Origin: Cryptomeria japonica
Taxonomy: Eukaryota; Streptophyta; Pinopsida; Cupressales; Cupressaceae
Assembly (NCBI RefSeq): GCF_030272615.1
Contig: NC_081405.1
Coordinates: 650,644,920-650,704,919, forward strand
Direction: 5' to 3'
Length of the DNA: 60,000 nucleotides
Shown in pieces: positions 10,225 to 20,540 of this stretch. Position 1 is the first letter of the stretch, and every line of letters starts with the position of its first letter. The notes under the pieces were generated by a model. That model saw nothing but the letters and a program-made list of their open reading frames with translations. It did no database searches and was not told the origin of the DNA. A program made the position numbers and the translations under genes.

Positions 10225-11970
10225 AACCCCAGGAAAACTTAGTACAACTGGATCTAAAAAGAGTAGAATAAATTTTTTTTTGTTTACTAACAAGGTTACA
10301 TCTAATTCAATCTAGACATTAAGTTTATGATTTAGTTCAATAGTTTAAAATCTAACGTTAAGTGTTTATATGTTTCTTTATACATTACATTACTAACACA
10401 AGTGAAGTCATGTTTACAAGGTTTAATGGTTTATGTGGTCTCATTGTTTCCCTAGGGTATTGACTTCACTACTAGACTTACACCATTTATTACTTATGAT
10501 CGATACATTTAGTTTACCATTATCATATTAGTTCACTTCTATGATCCTAATGATCTTTCTTGTTTTACCATGGAACACAACTACAAATGCATGTATGCAT
10601 ATTAGCCTATATCATACACTTCATATGATATGATACTATTCTTGTCCACTACTCAATGCATCATCCCACAAGCATGCTCATCAACCTAGGTATGCAACTT
10701 ACATGTTCATATTGTTAATTATGCAATGTTAGTTTTATGGAATCCATAACACAATTATATGTATTCTCATTTAGCTCTTAATGATGTCTATGTACTAAGT
10801 TTCATTATATTTTTCTACCTTAGTGTTATTCTAGTTTCAAGAATCCAACTACATCTTCAATGATCTTGTGTTTCCCATGCTTTATCATTGATAGTTTAAG
10901 TTTTTTGTTTAATGCCATTGTTTCATATCATTGATCTCATAAAATGTATGCTATCATATACTTAGTTTGCACTCATATCCACATAAAGATATTTAAGGTA
11001 CAAGCATCAATTCATTTCCATTGCTAAAGATATAACATGAAGAAAGTAATAACATCCATTTTCCATCACATCTACACATCTACTATCTAACATTTAATTA
11101 CCACATGAATAATTGTATTGCTGATTTAAGTAATTGACAAAATATATTTTAATTACAATTAACTAATCCATCTCATATACTAAGCATGACAAATTCATTC
11201 ATGTTCTATGAGTCCAATTTAAGGAAATATAAATTACTAACAAATGATAAGACATTACTAGTAAGAGTATATCATTTTCTTCTTCTTTCTACTTACATTT
11301 TGATTAACTTATATTATTTCCTTTTGAATGTACAATCTAAAGTAAATCATGGATACAATGTTGGTTTCTTTTACATAGTAATACAATCATGAGTATCACT
11401 CACTTTTTATACAACATTCTTAAATTTAATACATAATTAAAGTTTCTCTATCATAAGGTGATCAATACATGAATCTTCTCCAAGGGTTTGAGGTCAACAT
11501 GAAGAAAAATCCAAGTCCATGTACGAAGACAACACCAAAGAAGAGGGAAAAACCCCAATGGAAAAAAGCTCCAACAACCCGACCAAATCGCACACTAAAC
11601 CTAGTTTGATGCTTTACCAAAGGGACTAATACCAAACAACCTCCATACACATAGCCATGCACCAAGCAAACAAGAGAGAACAAGAGGTTTCTAGAGGCCA
11701 ATAGAATATCATAACAAGAATGCAAAAGTAAGCAAAGGGACTCACATGTACGAGGGAGTGTCATCACATGCCAAACCAAGAACAAGGCACTAGCCTATGG
11801 GCATGCGGAGCCATCTCGACCTTGAGAGAGAGACCAAGGAAGATTAGCTTACCATCTCCATGGTCTTCCCATGCTCAGCCTAAAACATCCTCCCTATGAC
11901 TGAGTCATAAGGCACTGATAAGTTATTATCTTTTTAAATTAGCTAACTACCCATACCTATTCATTAATTA
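10225..11970. other. AT-rich unassigned sequence left of the gypsy insertion
   Basis: No coding domain or RNA gene is recognised. The 107-codon minus frame at 11462-11785 is hydrophobic and low in information, with no known motif. This DNA is the left flank of the family A insertion; before the insertion it was continuous with sequence starting at 53083. Confidence 0.5.
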
Positions 11971-11975
11971 GTTAT
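11971..11975 (+). repeat. Left target-site duplication (GTTAT) of the family A locus
   Basis: GTTAT immediately precedes the TGTAGACG start of the left LTR. The same five bases follow the right LTR at 53083-53087. Confidence 0.85.
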
Positions 11976-12485
11976 TGTAGACGTATAAAAATGACCATAT
12001 TCCTAAATGAATATTTTATGTTCATTTCTCTATTTAATTAAATCCAATTTAATTAAATTATCCACATTCCTCTATTTAATTAAGTAAATTACTCAATTTA
12101 TCTAAATTAAATTCACTATACCCATTTAATGAATAAATCATTTTATTCAATTAAATCCCCCCTATCCACTTTTAATTAAATTCAAATTTAATTAAATAGT
12201 TATCCTAAATTGAATAAATCAAATTTAATTAATTGCAACCAAATTGAATAAAATACTTTATTTCAATTAAATCCTATTATCCCTCCATCCACTTGCAAAA
12301 TCTCAAACCCCTTTCTAATCCCTTCTAGAACCTTCTAATCGCTTCTAATTAACCTAAACCCTCCTCTAAACTTTGTCACATCCCTAAGCAAAGGGAAGTC
12401 ACTTCTCAAAACCTCAAAGTCTTTGATAACCATTAAAGGCTTTCAACCTTCAACCACTAAATGGCTCAAAGTCTTTGATAACACA
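11976..12485 (+). repeat. Left LTR of family A, 3'-truncated
   Basis: It starts TGTAGACGTATAAAA and matches the first 500 or so bases of the LTRs at 18988 and 51619. It stops inside the LTR at the words CTTTGATAAC (homologous position near 19492) and passes straight into pol sequence homologous to 45137. The U5 end, PBS and leader are absent, so this copy has no primer site. Confidence 0.9.
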
Positions 12486-13084
12486 CCATGGAGATCGAAC
12501 TTCTAGACAGGGACGTTCTTACTCTTTCTACTAAACAATAGACCCTATACTTTGACGGATCCTATACACAACATGGTTCAGGAGCTCGCATTTTGTCCAT
12601 CACTCCTGAAGGACACACTATACCAAGATCATAAAGGTTTATGTTTCCATGCACAAATAATGTGCTTGAATATGAGGCACTGGTCATAGGCATCAAAATG
12701 GCCGTAGAAAGGAAAATCACAGAGTTAAAGGTCTATGGAGACTTACAACTGGTTGTCCATCAAATCAACAATGACTATCAGACAAAGGATGACAAGCTAC
12801 TACCCTACAAACGAATGGTGGATGACTTCAAACAGTATTTTGTGCACATCACCTTCGAGCAAATACCAAGGTTGAACAACAAAGCAACCGATGCAATGGC
12901 TACTATCGCTTCACTACTACAAATTCCAGAGCAACAGAGTCGTTACAAGTTCCTGGTAGAGCAACTGTTCTCCCCCGCCTATGACCACTCTGGATCCTAG
13001 GTTATCTATGCCTTGACTGGTTCAGATTCTCCGTTATATGGACCAATATACGACTACCTCAAACACAATATCTTAACCATTGAC
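12486..13084 (+). pseudogene. Family A left unit: archaeal-type RNase H (aRNH), decayed
   Basis: The frame starts at the deletion junction. It shows the second RNase H of Tat elements: LYFDGSYTQHGSGA with the first catalytic Asp (about 12550), EYEAL with Glu (about 12670), GDLQLV with Asp (Ser of the usual GDSQ is Leu, about 12740), and NKATDAMA with the last Asp (about 12880). Stops in frame occur at 12539 (TAG at a Trp codon), near 12632, at 12998 (TAG) and at 13084 (TAA). The equivalent domain in the right unit is at 45131-45653. Confidence 0.85.
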
Positions 13085-14290
13085 TAATCTCATAACCAAA
13101 AACGTAACTTTATCCGACAAGCTGCCCGCTACACCCTTACCGCAGATACTTTGTATCATCGAGAACTTGATGGTACTCTTCTTCGTTGCCGTGATCGTAA
13201 TGATTCTGATTCTGCTTTGCACGAACTGCACGAAGGTATTTGTGGGACACATTCAAGTGGTACTACTCTTGCTAAAAAGCTTCTAAGGATGGGATACTAT
13301 TGGCCTACAATGGAAAAAGACTCATATCACTTCGCCAAGAAATGTCCTAAATGCCAGATCCATGGTAATCTCATACATGCACCAGCACAGGAACTGCAGC
13401 CATTTACAACATCCTGGCCCTTTTGTCAGTAGGGACTGGACTTAGTAGGCAAAATTCATCCTTCATCTTCAAATGGACACAAATTCATTATAACTGCAAC
13501 AGAATATTTTACCAAATGGATAGAAGCAGTTCCTATGACCACAGTAACCAGGAAACAAATTGTCTCTTTTATCCTCAATTATCTAATCTGCAGAAATGGT
13601 ATTCCAAGTTCAATCATCACGGATAATGGACGACCCTTCAAGAATCAAGATGTCCAAGAACTATGTGAAAAATTCAAAATCCAACATAGGTTCTCTACAC
13701 CATATTACCCACAGGGAAATGGTCAAGCAAAAGCATCAAACAAGACAATACTGAAAATCCTAAAGAAAACAGTGAATGATGCAGGCAAAGATTGGCACGT
13801 GCAACTCAATCCATCACTTTGGGCATACAGAACCAGCATCCGCACACCTACAGGAGCCACACCATATTCATTGGTATATGGATCAGAAGCCATTTTACCC
13901 CTGGAGGTAGAAATCCCATCTCTCAGAGTCTCTTTGAAAGACTTAATCCCAGATGAAGAGTATCGAGTTAACCGACTACAAGAACTTGAGCTATTAGATG
14001 AAAGATGCCAACATGCTTACACTCATCTCAAAGCATATCAGCAACGCATGTGCAGGAGCTAAAATCACAAGGTCATTCCCCGAAACTTCAAAGTTGGTGA
14101 CCTAGTCCTCAAAGAAAATGCAAGAAATCAGCAAGATCGAGAAAAGAAAGGGAAATTTGAACCTAACTGGTTGGGTCCCTATGTTATCATATCAGTCTAT
14201 GGATCAGGTGCCTATCAGCTAACAAATTCTGAAGGAGATGTGCTCGACGAACCAACCAACAACATCCATCTAAAGAGGTACTACACTTAA
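13085..14290 (+). pseudogene. Family A left unit: integrase, decayed
   Basis: The HHCC zinc region (LHELHEGICG...CPKCQIHG, about 13215-13370) is followed by the core: GLDLVGKIHP (first Asp, about 13440), IITDNGRPFKN (second Asp, about 13620) and NGQAKASNKT (about 13722), where the catalytic Glu is Lys. The right copy keeps Glu there. A GPY/F-type end (NWLGPYVI, about 14170) closes the protein at TAA 14288. In-frame stops are at 13430 (TAG, shared with the right copy) and 14060 (TAA, not shared). Integrase would insert element DNA; this copy cannot. Confidence 0.9.
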
Positions 14291-15286
14291 GTGGCCTAGT
14301 GCACGGAAAAAGCCAAAATAAGCAAAAAAAAAAAAAAAAAAAAAATCAAAAAAATCCAGAAAAAGCAAAAACAGAGAGTACAAATAAAAACAAATGGTGA
14401 AAACCTGGTAAAAAGGCGCTCTTGTGAAAGAACGGCTCCTCTATCTATTTCCATGCCATTTTATCCATACAAACACTATCGGCCATCACCCGACACTTAG
14501 CCCATATCCATTCAGGACATACTTAGCGTAGTCACTATCCTGATTTGTCTATATATATCCTCTTACCACATCCTACCATGGCTTGGAAATCACTGTACAT
14601 GATCATATCAAGAGGCACACTCAACTAGGGGCATTAACTTGTTCAAAAACTTGCAAATATTCAAGACATCACAACTATTGCAAAAACTCAGAAGCATGAC
14701 ATCCAACAAACAAAACTACGCTTCATCACAAAAACCAAAACAAAACAATTCACAAACATACCAAGGATGGATGATTTTCTGAAGTACTAAATATTGCATT
14801 CTTGCATAAAGTCTTGACTAGTTTTGCATTTTGAACTTTTTGAATTATTGGATTCTCTTCCTTGTCTCACTAAATGCTTCACAGCTAGAGTCAAGAGGAA
14901 CTTCCAATATTTTCTCAGTCTTCTGTCTGGGAGGAGATCACTTGTACTGTGTGAACACATGCCTCGAGACGTGATACATCGAATATCACTGAAGGCCTAA
15001 TTCCACTTCACGCATACAAATCATCAAATCTTGTCTCTTTATGAAATACACACTCAGGTCGTCCTGGTTCAATTATACCTTGACGCTTGTGCTATCTTGC
15101 AAAATAAAAAATCATGTAAATTTTTCTCAGGTCATTATGGTTCAATTATACCATTATGCTTGTATAAATTTTCAACATATCCTAAACAAATCAATGCTCA
15201 ATGATGAAACCTACAAAGAAAGCAAATAACATATGGTTATATCGGATGGCAAATACAGAATGAGGGATGCTCCAAAAACCTTAGTT

Positions 15287-15432
15287 GCATATCATTTTAC
15301 AATTAGTTGCATATCATTTTACATGTTTGCATATCATTTTAACATCATTTGCATATCATTTTACAATTAGTTGCGTATCATTTAACATCATGGCATATTA
15401 TTTTACATGTTTGCATATCATTTTAACATCTC
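15287..15432. repeat. Short tandem repeats of TTGCATATCATTTTAC (left unit)
   Basis: About seven imperfect copies of roughly 20-22 bp follow one another (variants CATGTTTGCATATCATTTTA, AATTAGTTGCATATCATTTTA). The right unit carries a similar array at 47931-48056 with one unit fewer, so copy number has changed since duplication. Confidence 0.75.
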
Positions 15433-15576
15433 ATTTTCAAGATACATCTCACAGCATATAAAAGCATACATCCTGCATCATACATTACATCATATATTTA
15501 AGCATTGCATCATCACATAAAATAACCCACATAACATGCATCCATATAAACACATCACATGATCAAAAATGGTGCC

Positions 15577-15602
15577 ATATATATATATATATATATATAT
15601 AT
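15577..15602. repeat. (TA)n microsatellite
   Basis: About 13 AT dinucleotides. The matching site in the right unit (48201-48218) is shorter, about nine units. Confidence 0.95.
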
Positions 15603-17544
15603 CAAAAACTGATCAAAATGTACAAAATGTGTCCAAACACTGTGTCCAGTACAAAGAATAACAAATGCTCAAAATATAACAGAGACCATGTCTCTCAAGT
15701 ATGACTATCCCCTGATGGAAATGGTCTCACTCCAGATGCACCTGCCCCTGGATCTCCAGGAGGGTCCTGTCTCGGTGGCCCTCTAACACCTCGGCTCTCA
15801 GATCGCGATCCAGTGGCTCGAGATCGACTAGATCTCGACTGTGCAAAACTCTGAACTCGCCGGTCCCTGGGTACTGCAACCTCATAGTGCCGCCTATAAT
15901 ACTCTGCCTCCTGCGCTCTCAGCGCTAACTCTCTCAGGGTGTCTCTCATCGGACCACCTGCCGCTGCTCTCTGCATCCTCGCCACCACCTCCTCCGCTCT
16001 ATCTCAGTGTCTCGCTCAGTAGTCAACTGAGAAATTTGTCGCTGATAGGTCAAAATCTATGCCTGCAGCTGCTGCATAGTAATCTGCAAGGTCCGTATCT
16101 GAGCATCCTCCATATGACCTGGCACTCGAACTTGTAGCGGTACCTGTGCTGGAGGAACCCCTCCCACTCGGCCTGTCCTCGGTACTGGAGGTGGGAGTAC
16201 ATCCGTCCTCCTCCTCTGTGCTGGTCGACTAGGCTCATCCTCACCCCCCACTGTGGCTAGCACCTCCCCCACTCTCCCCTCTCTACCGGCTTCGATAGCT
16301 AATCCACCTCTCCCCCTCTCTATCCTCCCCTGTTGCACCTCATCTGTCATACCCGCATCCTAAATCTTCGGGGCATAGTCCCAGATCTGTCGGGCCAATC
16401 CCACAAACTCCTCCACCGCCACGACACTATCAATGGTCGGCCCCCAATCGGCCACATCCTACTGCCACCGTGCATATAGGCACGCTCCCTGAGGAATACC
16501 CTACTGGCGCCCAAACTGCCTCAAAACTCGGGTCACCACAAATCAATCAATCACGAACGGGGTCCTCCCAATTAGGGACCTGGTCATGAATACAAAGGGC
16601 ATCTCCAGCCCATCCTCCGCCCACACCTCACATCCTGTATACGGTTGCTAGGTGACCGTATCTATATCATCAAAAACCCTCCTCCAATGCTCTAGTTTGC
16701 CCAGCTTACGCTGGACAACTAGACCCTTGTATCCGTAGGCATATGCACATCCTACGGGCCTGTCCCTATCTGCTAGTGGCCTCGCTGCTGGAATGTGCTC
16801 CCAGCACCATACCTGTAATAATGTCACGCTAGCTGACAAACTGTCGTAACTGAGGTATACTACCTCATGCAGACTCCTGTATAAATGAGCCAGCATAGCT
16901 GACCCCCATGCAAACCTCCGCCCCTATGTAATCATCTCCTCCAAAACCAGCCCCCATCCCACTGAGAATCCCTTTGACCTGCGATTAGGACAAAGGAATC
17001 CACCAATGAACCCTGCTAGTACGGATGGCAGCGGTGCATAATCTAAGTCCAAAAACTCCTGCCATGGGATCTCATAGCCGCAGACTGTATCATCCTGGAA
17101 TATGCGACGCAGTGCCTCTGTACCGCCCTCCTCTGACTGCTCATAGGGTAGTAGTGCCCCTACTACAGGGATACGCAGGATCCTGTAACAGTCCTCAGGA
17201 GTGACTGTCATCTCTCCCATAGTAAAATGGAAGGTGTTCGTATCACTGTGCCACCTCTTTGCCAAAGCTGTCAATAGCCCCTGGTTCACAGTGAACCGAG
17301 GCATATCCAAGAGAGAAGTCAATCGACATCTCTCAATAATATCTAGGTCGGCCTGCGACAACCGCGGTATCAATGTCCACGGTCTGGGAAATCTCTCATG
17401 TGACTGCACCACACCTAATCGCTTCTGTCAACAAGAAAAACAAATCTAATATCAGTTTCCACATCAAAACAAAGATATCAAAATCAAACTTACATCAACA
17501 ACATGAAACAATTTGCTCATCTATATCAAAATTCAAAATCCTAT

Positions 17545-17728
17545 CATTTCATATCAACTTGTAAAACAACTCAAGTTTTCAAAAACCATATCAAAACTTG
17601 TAACACAACTCAAGTCTCCAAAATGACATAAGCTTATAAAACAACTCAAGTTTCCCACCCATATCAGCTTGTAAAACAACTCAAGTTTCCAACCCATATC
17701 GGCTTGTAACACAACTCAGGCTTCACAC
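17545..17728. repeat. ~36-bp tandem repeats in the antisense-gene intron (left copy)
   Basis: Five imperfect copies share CTTGTAAAACAACTCAAG, starting near 17550, 17589, 17626, 17662 and 17697 (35-39 bp apart). They are repeated in the right unit at 50180-50360. Family B has a different ~36-bp repeat at the same intron position. Confidence 0.85.
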
Positions 17729-17930
17729 ATTGAACTTGAAATAGAACATGCAAAACAAATCATATTTTGATAAACACAACACAATGATATCTATGCATAA
17801 CTTGGAAAATCGCAAATCAAAACAAGTTATATCAACCCTCATATTGGACAAAAGCATAAAATCATGACAGACAGACCAAATCAAATTTTCAAATCGGCTC
17901 ATCTCGCAAAATTTTTCTAGATGCGCTAAA

Positions 17931-18377
17931 ACAGATACCCAATGCGCTAAAAAACCCCGACGCGCTAAGCTGTCTCTCCTACGCGCTAATCTATTTACCC
18001 TATGCGCTAGACTGACTCTATGCGCTAAAATTTTCACCCCATGCGCTGCCTAACCTACCCTATGCGCTAGACTTTGTCTATGCGCTAATCTAAACTTTCT
18101 AGGCGCTACCCGTTTGGCCCTATGTGCTAGGTTAACCCTACGCGCTACACCCCCTTACCTATGCGAACCCCTGCGACCCCTATGCGCTAGGTCCACCCTA
18201 CGCACTAACTCGTTGACCCGACGCGCTACCCTACGGCTGCCATGCGCTATTCTACCTATATGCGCTAACATATTTTTGCTATGCGCTATCCTATTTCTTT
18301 CAGACGCGACCCCTAAAATTAAACATGATGCGCTACTCTAAACTTCGTATGCGCTAAACTACGCCCTAGACGCACTA
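17931..18377 (-). repeat. Phased ATGCGCTA array (reverse complement of TAGCGCAT), left copy
   Basis: About 23 copies of A(T/C)GCGCTA or one-base variants start at 17931, 17942, 17960, 17981, 18002, 18020, 18041, 18062, 18080, 18101, 18122, 18140, 18161, 18182, 18200, 18221, 18242, 18260, 18281 and on to 18370. The spacing repeats as 18, 21, 21, giving a 60-bp unit, while the bases between are mostly diverged. On the minus strand, the strand of the PMD gene, each reads TAGCGC(A/G)T, the word arrayed in the sense leader. Spacings are mostly multiples of three, so frames are open for long stretches on both strands, but there are in-frame stops and I read it as a noncoding intron array. Confidence 0.9.
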
Positions 18378-18613
18378 AACCGTTAAACCCGAATTTTGAA
18401 ATTCAAAAAATAACTAAAAACAACAAAATGAAAAGTCAAAAGAGGGTCAAAAAAGTTGACTTACTGGTGGTCCACGCGATGCAGGTCTCCGATACCTCCG
18501 AACACGCTCGAAACGGTGTCTATGATAAAGAATAGGCATTTTCTCTGCAGACCAAATTCTCTTTCTTCAAAGTTAACAAAGCACAAATGAATCTAAATCA
18601 AGCCCTTTTCCCC

Positions 18614-18620
18614 TTTTATA
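18614..18620 (-). promoter_or_regulatory. TATA box of the antisense PMD gene, left copy
   Basis: On the minus strand CCTATAAAAGGGG lies 75 bp upstream of the exon 1 ATG, a spacing that would give a short 5' UTR. The right copy has the same box at 51245-51251 and family B has TATAAGATA at 37308-37316. Confidence 0.65.
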
Positions 18621-18973
18621 GGAAGAAAATGAAATTAGGGTTAGCCAAATGGATCTGTAATATGGTCGCGGTCTCCCCTATACCATAACATTTGTAACTT
18701 ATCGGGAGATGAATCAATTTGCACACATTTCACATGCATGGAATCATACACATCATACACAACTCATCAAATTAAATCAAAAAAATTTCAAAATATTGAT
18801 TCATCTCCCGAGGGGGCATCACCATCAAATATCGAATCTGGGACATCACACATCAAATCAAAACCGGGGCACAACTGGCAAATCAAAAGAGCGACACAAA
18901 AATTGCATTTGATCATAAATCATGATAAAACACATCATTTTCTTTGAAATAACATGTGCACACACGTCACTTC

Positions 18974-18987
18974 AAAGAGGGGCAAAA
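18974..18987 (+). promoter_or_regulatory. Polypurine tract, family A left unit
   Basis: AAAGAGGGGCAAAA directly precedes the TG of the middle LTR. The identical 14-mer precedes the right LTR (51605) and the family B 3' LTR (37550). Confidence 0.9.
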
Positions 18988-20451
18988 TGTAGACGTATAA
19001 AAATGAGCATATTCCTAAATGAATATTTTATGTTCATTTCTCTATTTAATTAAATCCAATTTAATTAAATTATCCACATTCCTCTATTTAATTAAGTAAA
19101 TTACTCAATTTATTTAAATTAAATTCACTATACCCATTTAATAAATAAATCATTTTATTCAATTAAATCCCCCCTATCCACTTTTAATTAAATTCAAATT
19201 TAATTAAATAGTTATCCTAAATTGAATAAATCAAATTTATTTAATTGCAACCAAATTGAATAAAATACTTTATTTCAATTAAATCCTATTATCCCCCCAT
19301 CCACTTGCAAAATCCCAAACCCCTTTCTAATCCCTTCTAGAATCTTCTAATCGCTTCTAATTAACCTAACCCCTCCTCTAAACTTTGTCACATCCCTAAG
19401 CAAAGGGAAGTCACTTCTTAAAACCTCAAAGTCTTTGATAACCATTAAAGGCTTTCAACCTTCAACCACTAAATGGCTCAAAGTCTTTGATAACCATTGA
19501 AGGCTTTCAACCTTCAACCACTTAATCCCCAAAGTCTCCAATAACCATTAATGGTTAACTCAAACCCTCCTACATGGTTAAAACATTTGTTTTGACTCAA
19601 CCTTCATCCAACCCAAGGGTCTCATCAGGCCATTAATGCTTTGACCATGATTATCTCTTAATCATCTGCACAAAGGTTTATACTTGGATTAACTCTTAAT
19701 CCAGTGGGTAATCTTAATTTAGACTTGACCCTTAGCCTCTAGATAACCATGAGGTCTTCTCAGGCATTCAATGTCTCCAACTCCTTCTCTCAATCCAACC
19801 CTATGTTGACACTTGTCACCATTTCATTGGTGCCAATTACAAACATGGATCCCCAACTTTCAAACTCAACCCTTGATTAAACCATTCAATCTTGACCATC
19901 CATTTCCCTATTCTTGCTATAAATAGAGCTCTCATTCCTCCATAACAATCATCCTTCAAATTTGTAGCATCACACTTATGCTCAAATACATTCAAGCTTT
20001 CTCATTTCATATACTCTCATCATTTAGCCTCTTTTAGATCAGGAATTAGACTAAATATGCATGTTTAGAATAATTTTTTTATCATTTTAGCTCAATCATA
20101 GACTAAATATATTATGTTAGGATAGTATTCATACTAATCTTGTCATGTTATCATTTAGTTTATTGCATTTCTAAGATCATATATAGCTTAGCATACCTTT
20201 CACACTAAAAACTATCAGTGCATCCCTTGTTCTTGCATTTGCCATCCCTGAACCATTTTGTTCAGTAATCTGAGAGCAAAACATTGGTTTGAGGGACATT
20301 GTGAGATAGAGAACCATGGGACCCACCTTGGGAAGCTGAGTAATATGTTATTACTCCATAGCTTGCACCAAGAAGTCTTGTGTGTGTGTGGACTAGTATT
20401 ATAACATATTTTCACATAATGAGTTTTATCAGCCCACTTTTCCCACATAAA
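18988..20451 (+). repeat. Middle LTR of family A (1464 bp)
   Basis: It starts TGTAGACG and ends where the right LTR ends in ATACA; here the last C is A (CATAAA), so the terminal CA is lost. Length equals that of the right LTR (1464 bp), with roughly two dozen substitutions by eye. A TATA box (CTATAAATAGAG) lies at 19918-19925. U3 is full of TTTAATTAAAT words. It is preceded by a PPT and followed by a PBS. Confidence 0.92.
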
Positions 20452-20455
20452 TTTC

Positions 20456-20473
20456 TGGCGCCCACCGTGGGGC
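20456..20473 (+). promoter_or_regulatory. Primer binding site of the family A right unit
   Basis: TGGCGCCCACCGTGGGGC lies four bases after the LTR end. It does not match initiator tRNA-Met; TGGCGCC-type sites are common in plant Ty3/gypsy elements. The tRNA should be identified by matching its 3' end against tRNA sequences. Confidence 0.85.
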
Positions 20474-20540
20474 CCGACCCCAAATATCCAATCAGTTTTT
20501 GAAACTAATCACTTTTGCAGGTCCGTGGGAAACAGGAATC

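Larger units (their letters stand above)
14291..15694. other. Family A left unit: noncoding spacer between pol and the antisense gene
   Basis: It begins with an A-rich run (14322-14345), then TGGTGAAAACCTGG...GGCGC, a motif also found after pol in family B. It contains TTGCATATCATTTTAC repeats, a TA microsatellite, and CAT/ACAT-rich sequence at the 3' side of the antisense gene. No coding domain is recognised. The right unit has the same spacer at 46943-48312, about 97% identical by eye. Confidence 0.6.
17425..18464 (-). other. Predicted intron of the antisense PMD gene, left copy
   Basis: The donor is GTAAGT (18464-18459) and the acceptor is a pyrimidine-rich ...CTTGTTGACAG ending at 17425. 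Joining exons at these sites keeps the PMD frame. The intron of the right copy has the same length (1040 bp), and family B has a donor and acceptor at the same relative places. It contains the two repeat arrays listed separately. Confidence 0.75.
15695..18539 (-). pseudogene. Antisense spliced gene with plant mobile domain (PMD), family A left copy
   Basis: On the minus strand, exon 1 (18539-18465, 25 codons, starting MPILYHRHRFERVRR) ends at CCACCA followed by the consensus donor GTAAGT. A 1040-bp intron ends in TTGTTTTTCTTGTTGACAG, and exon 2 (17424-15695) continues in phase. Exon 2 has a PMD (RWHSDTNTFHF, GEMTVTPEDCYRILRIPV, FIGGFLCP, TLLQVWCWEHIP), then a polar region, a coiled coil (about 16100-16020) and an SR-rich tail with GDPGAGASG. 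The TAG at about 16910 and the TAG at about 16367 are CAG in the right copy. A 13-bp loss near 15990 shifts the frame relative to the right copy (48600). PMD proteins include Arabidopsis MAIN and MAIL1; the role in this element is unknown. Confidence 0.8.

Noticed and set aside
11462-11785. 107-codon minus-strand frame
   Set aside because: Hydrophobic, low-information translation without any known motif; likely chance.
17931-18377. A protein with 20-residue repeats (LAHR.. on the minus strand, LCAR.. on the plus strand)
   Set aside because: Most steps are multiples of three so both strands stay open for long runs, but in-frame stops occur in both genomic copies (near 18050 and 18155), and donor/acceptor sites place the array in an intron.
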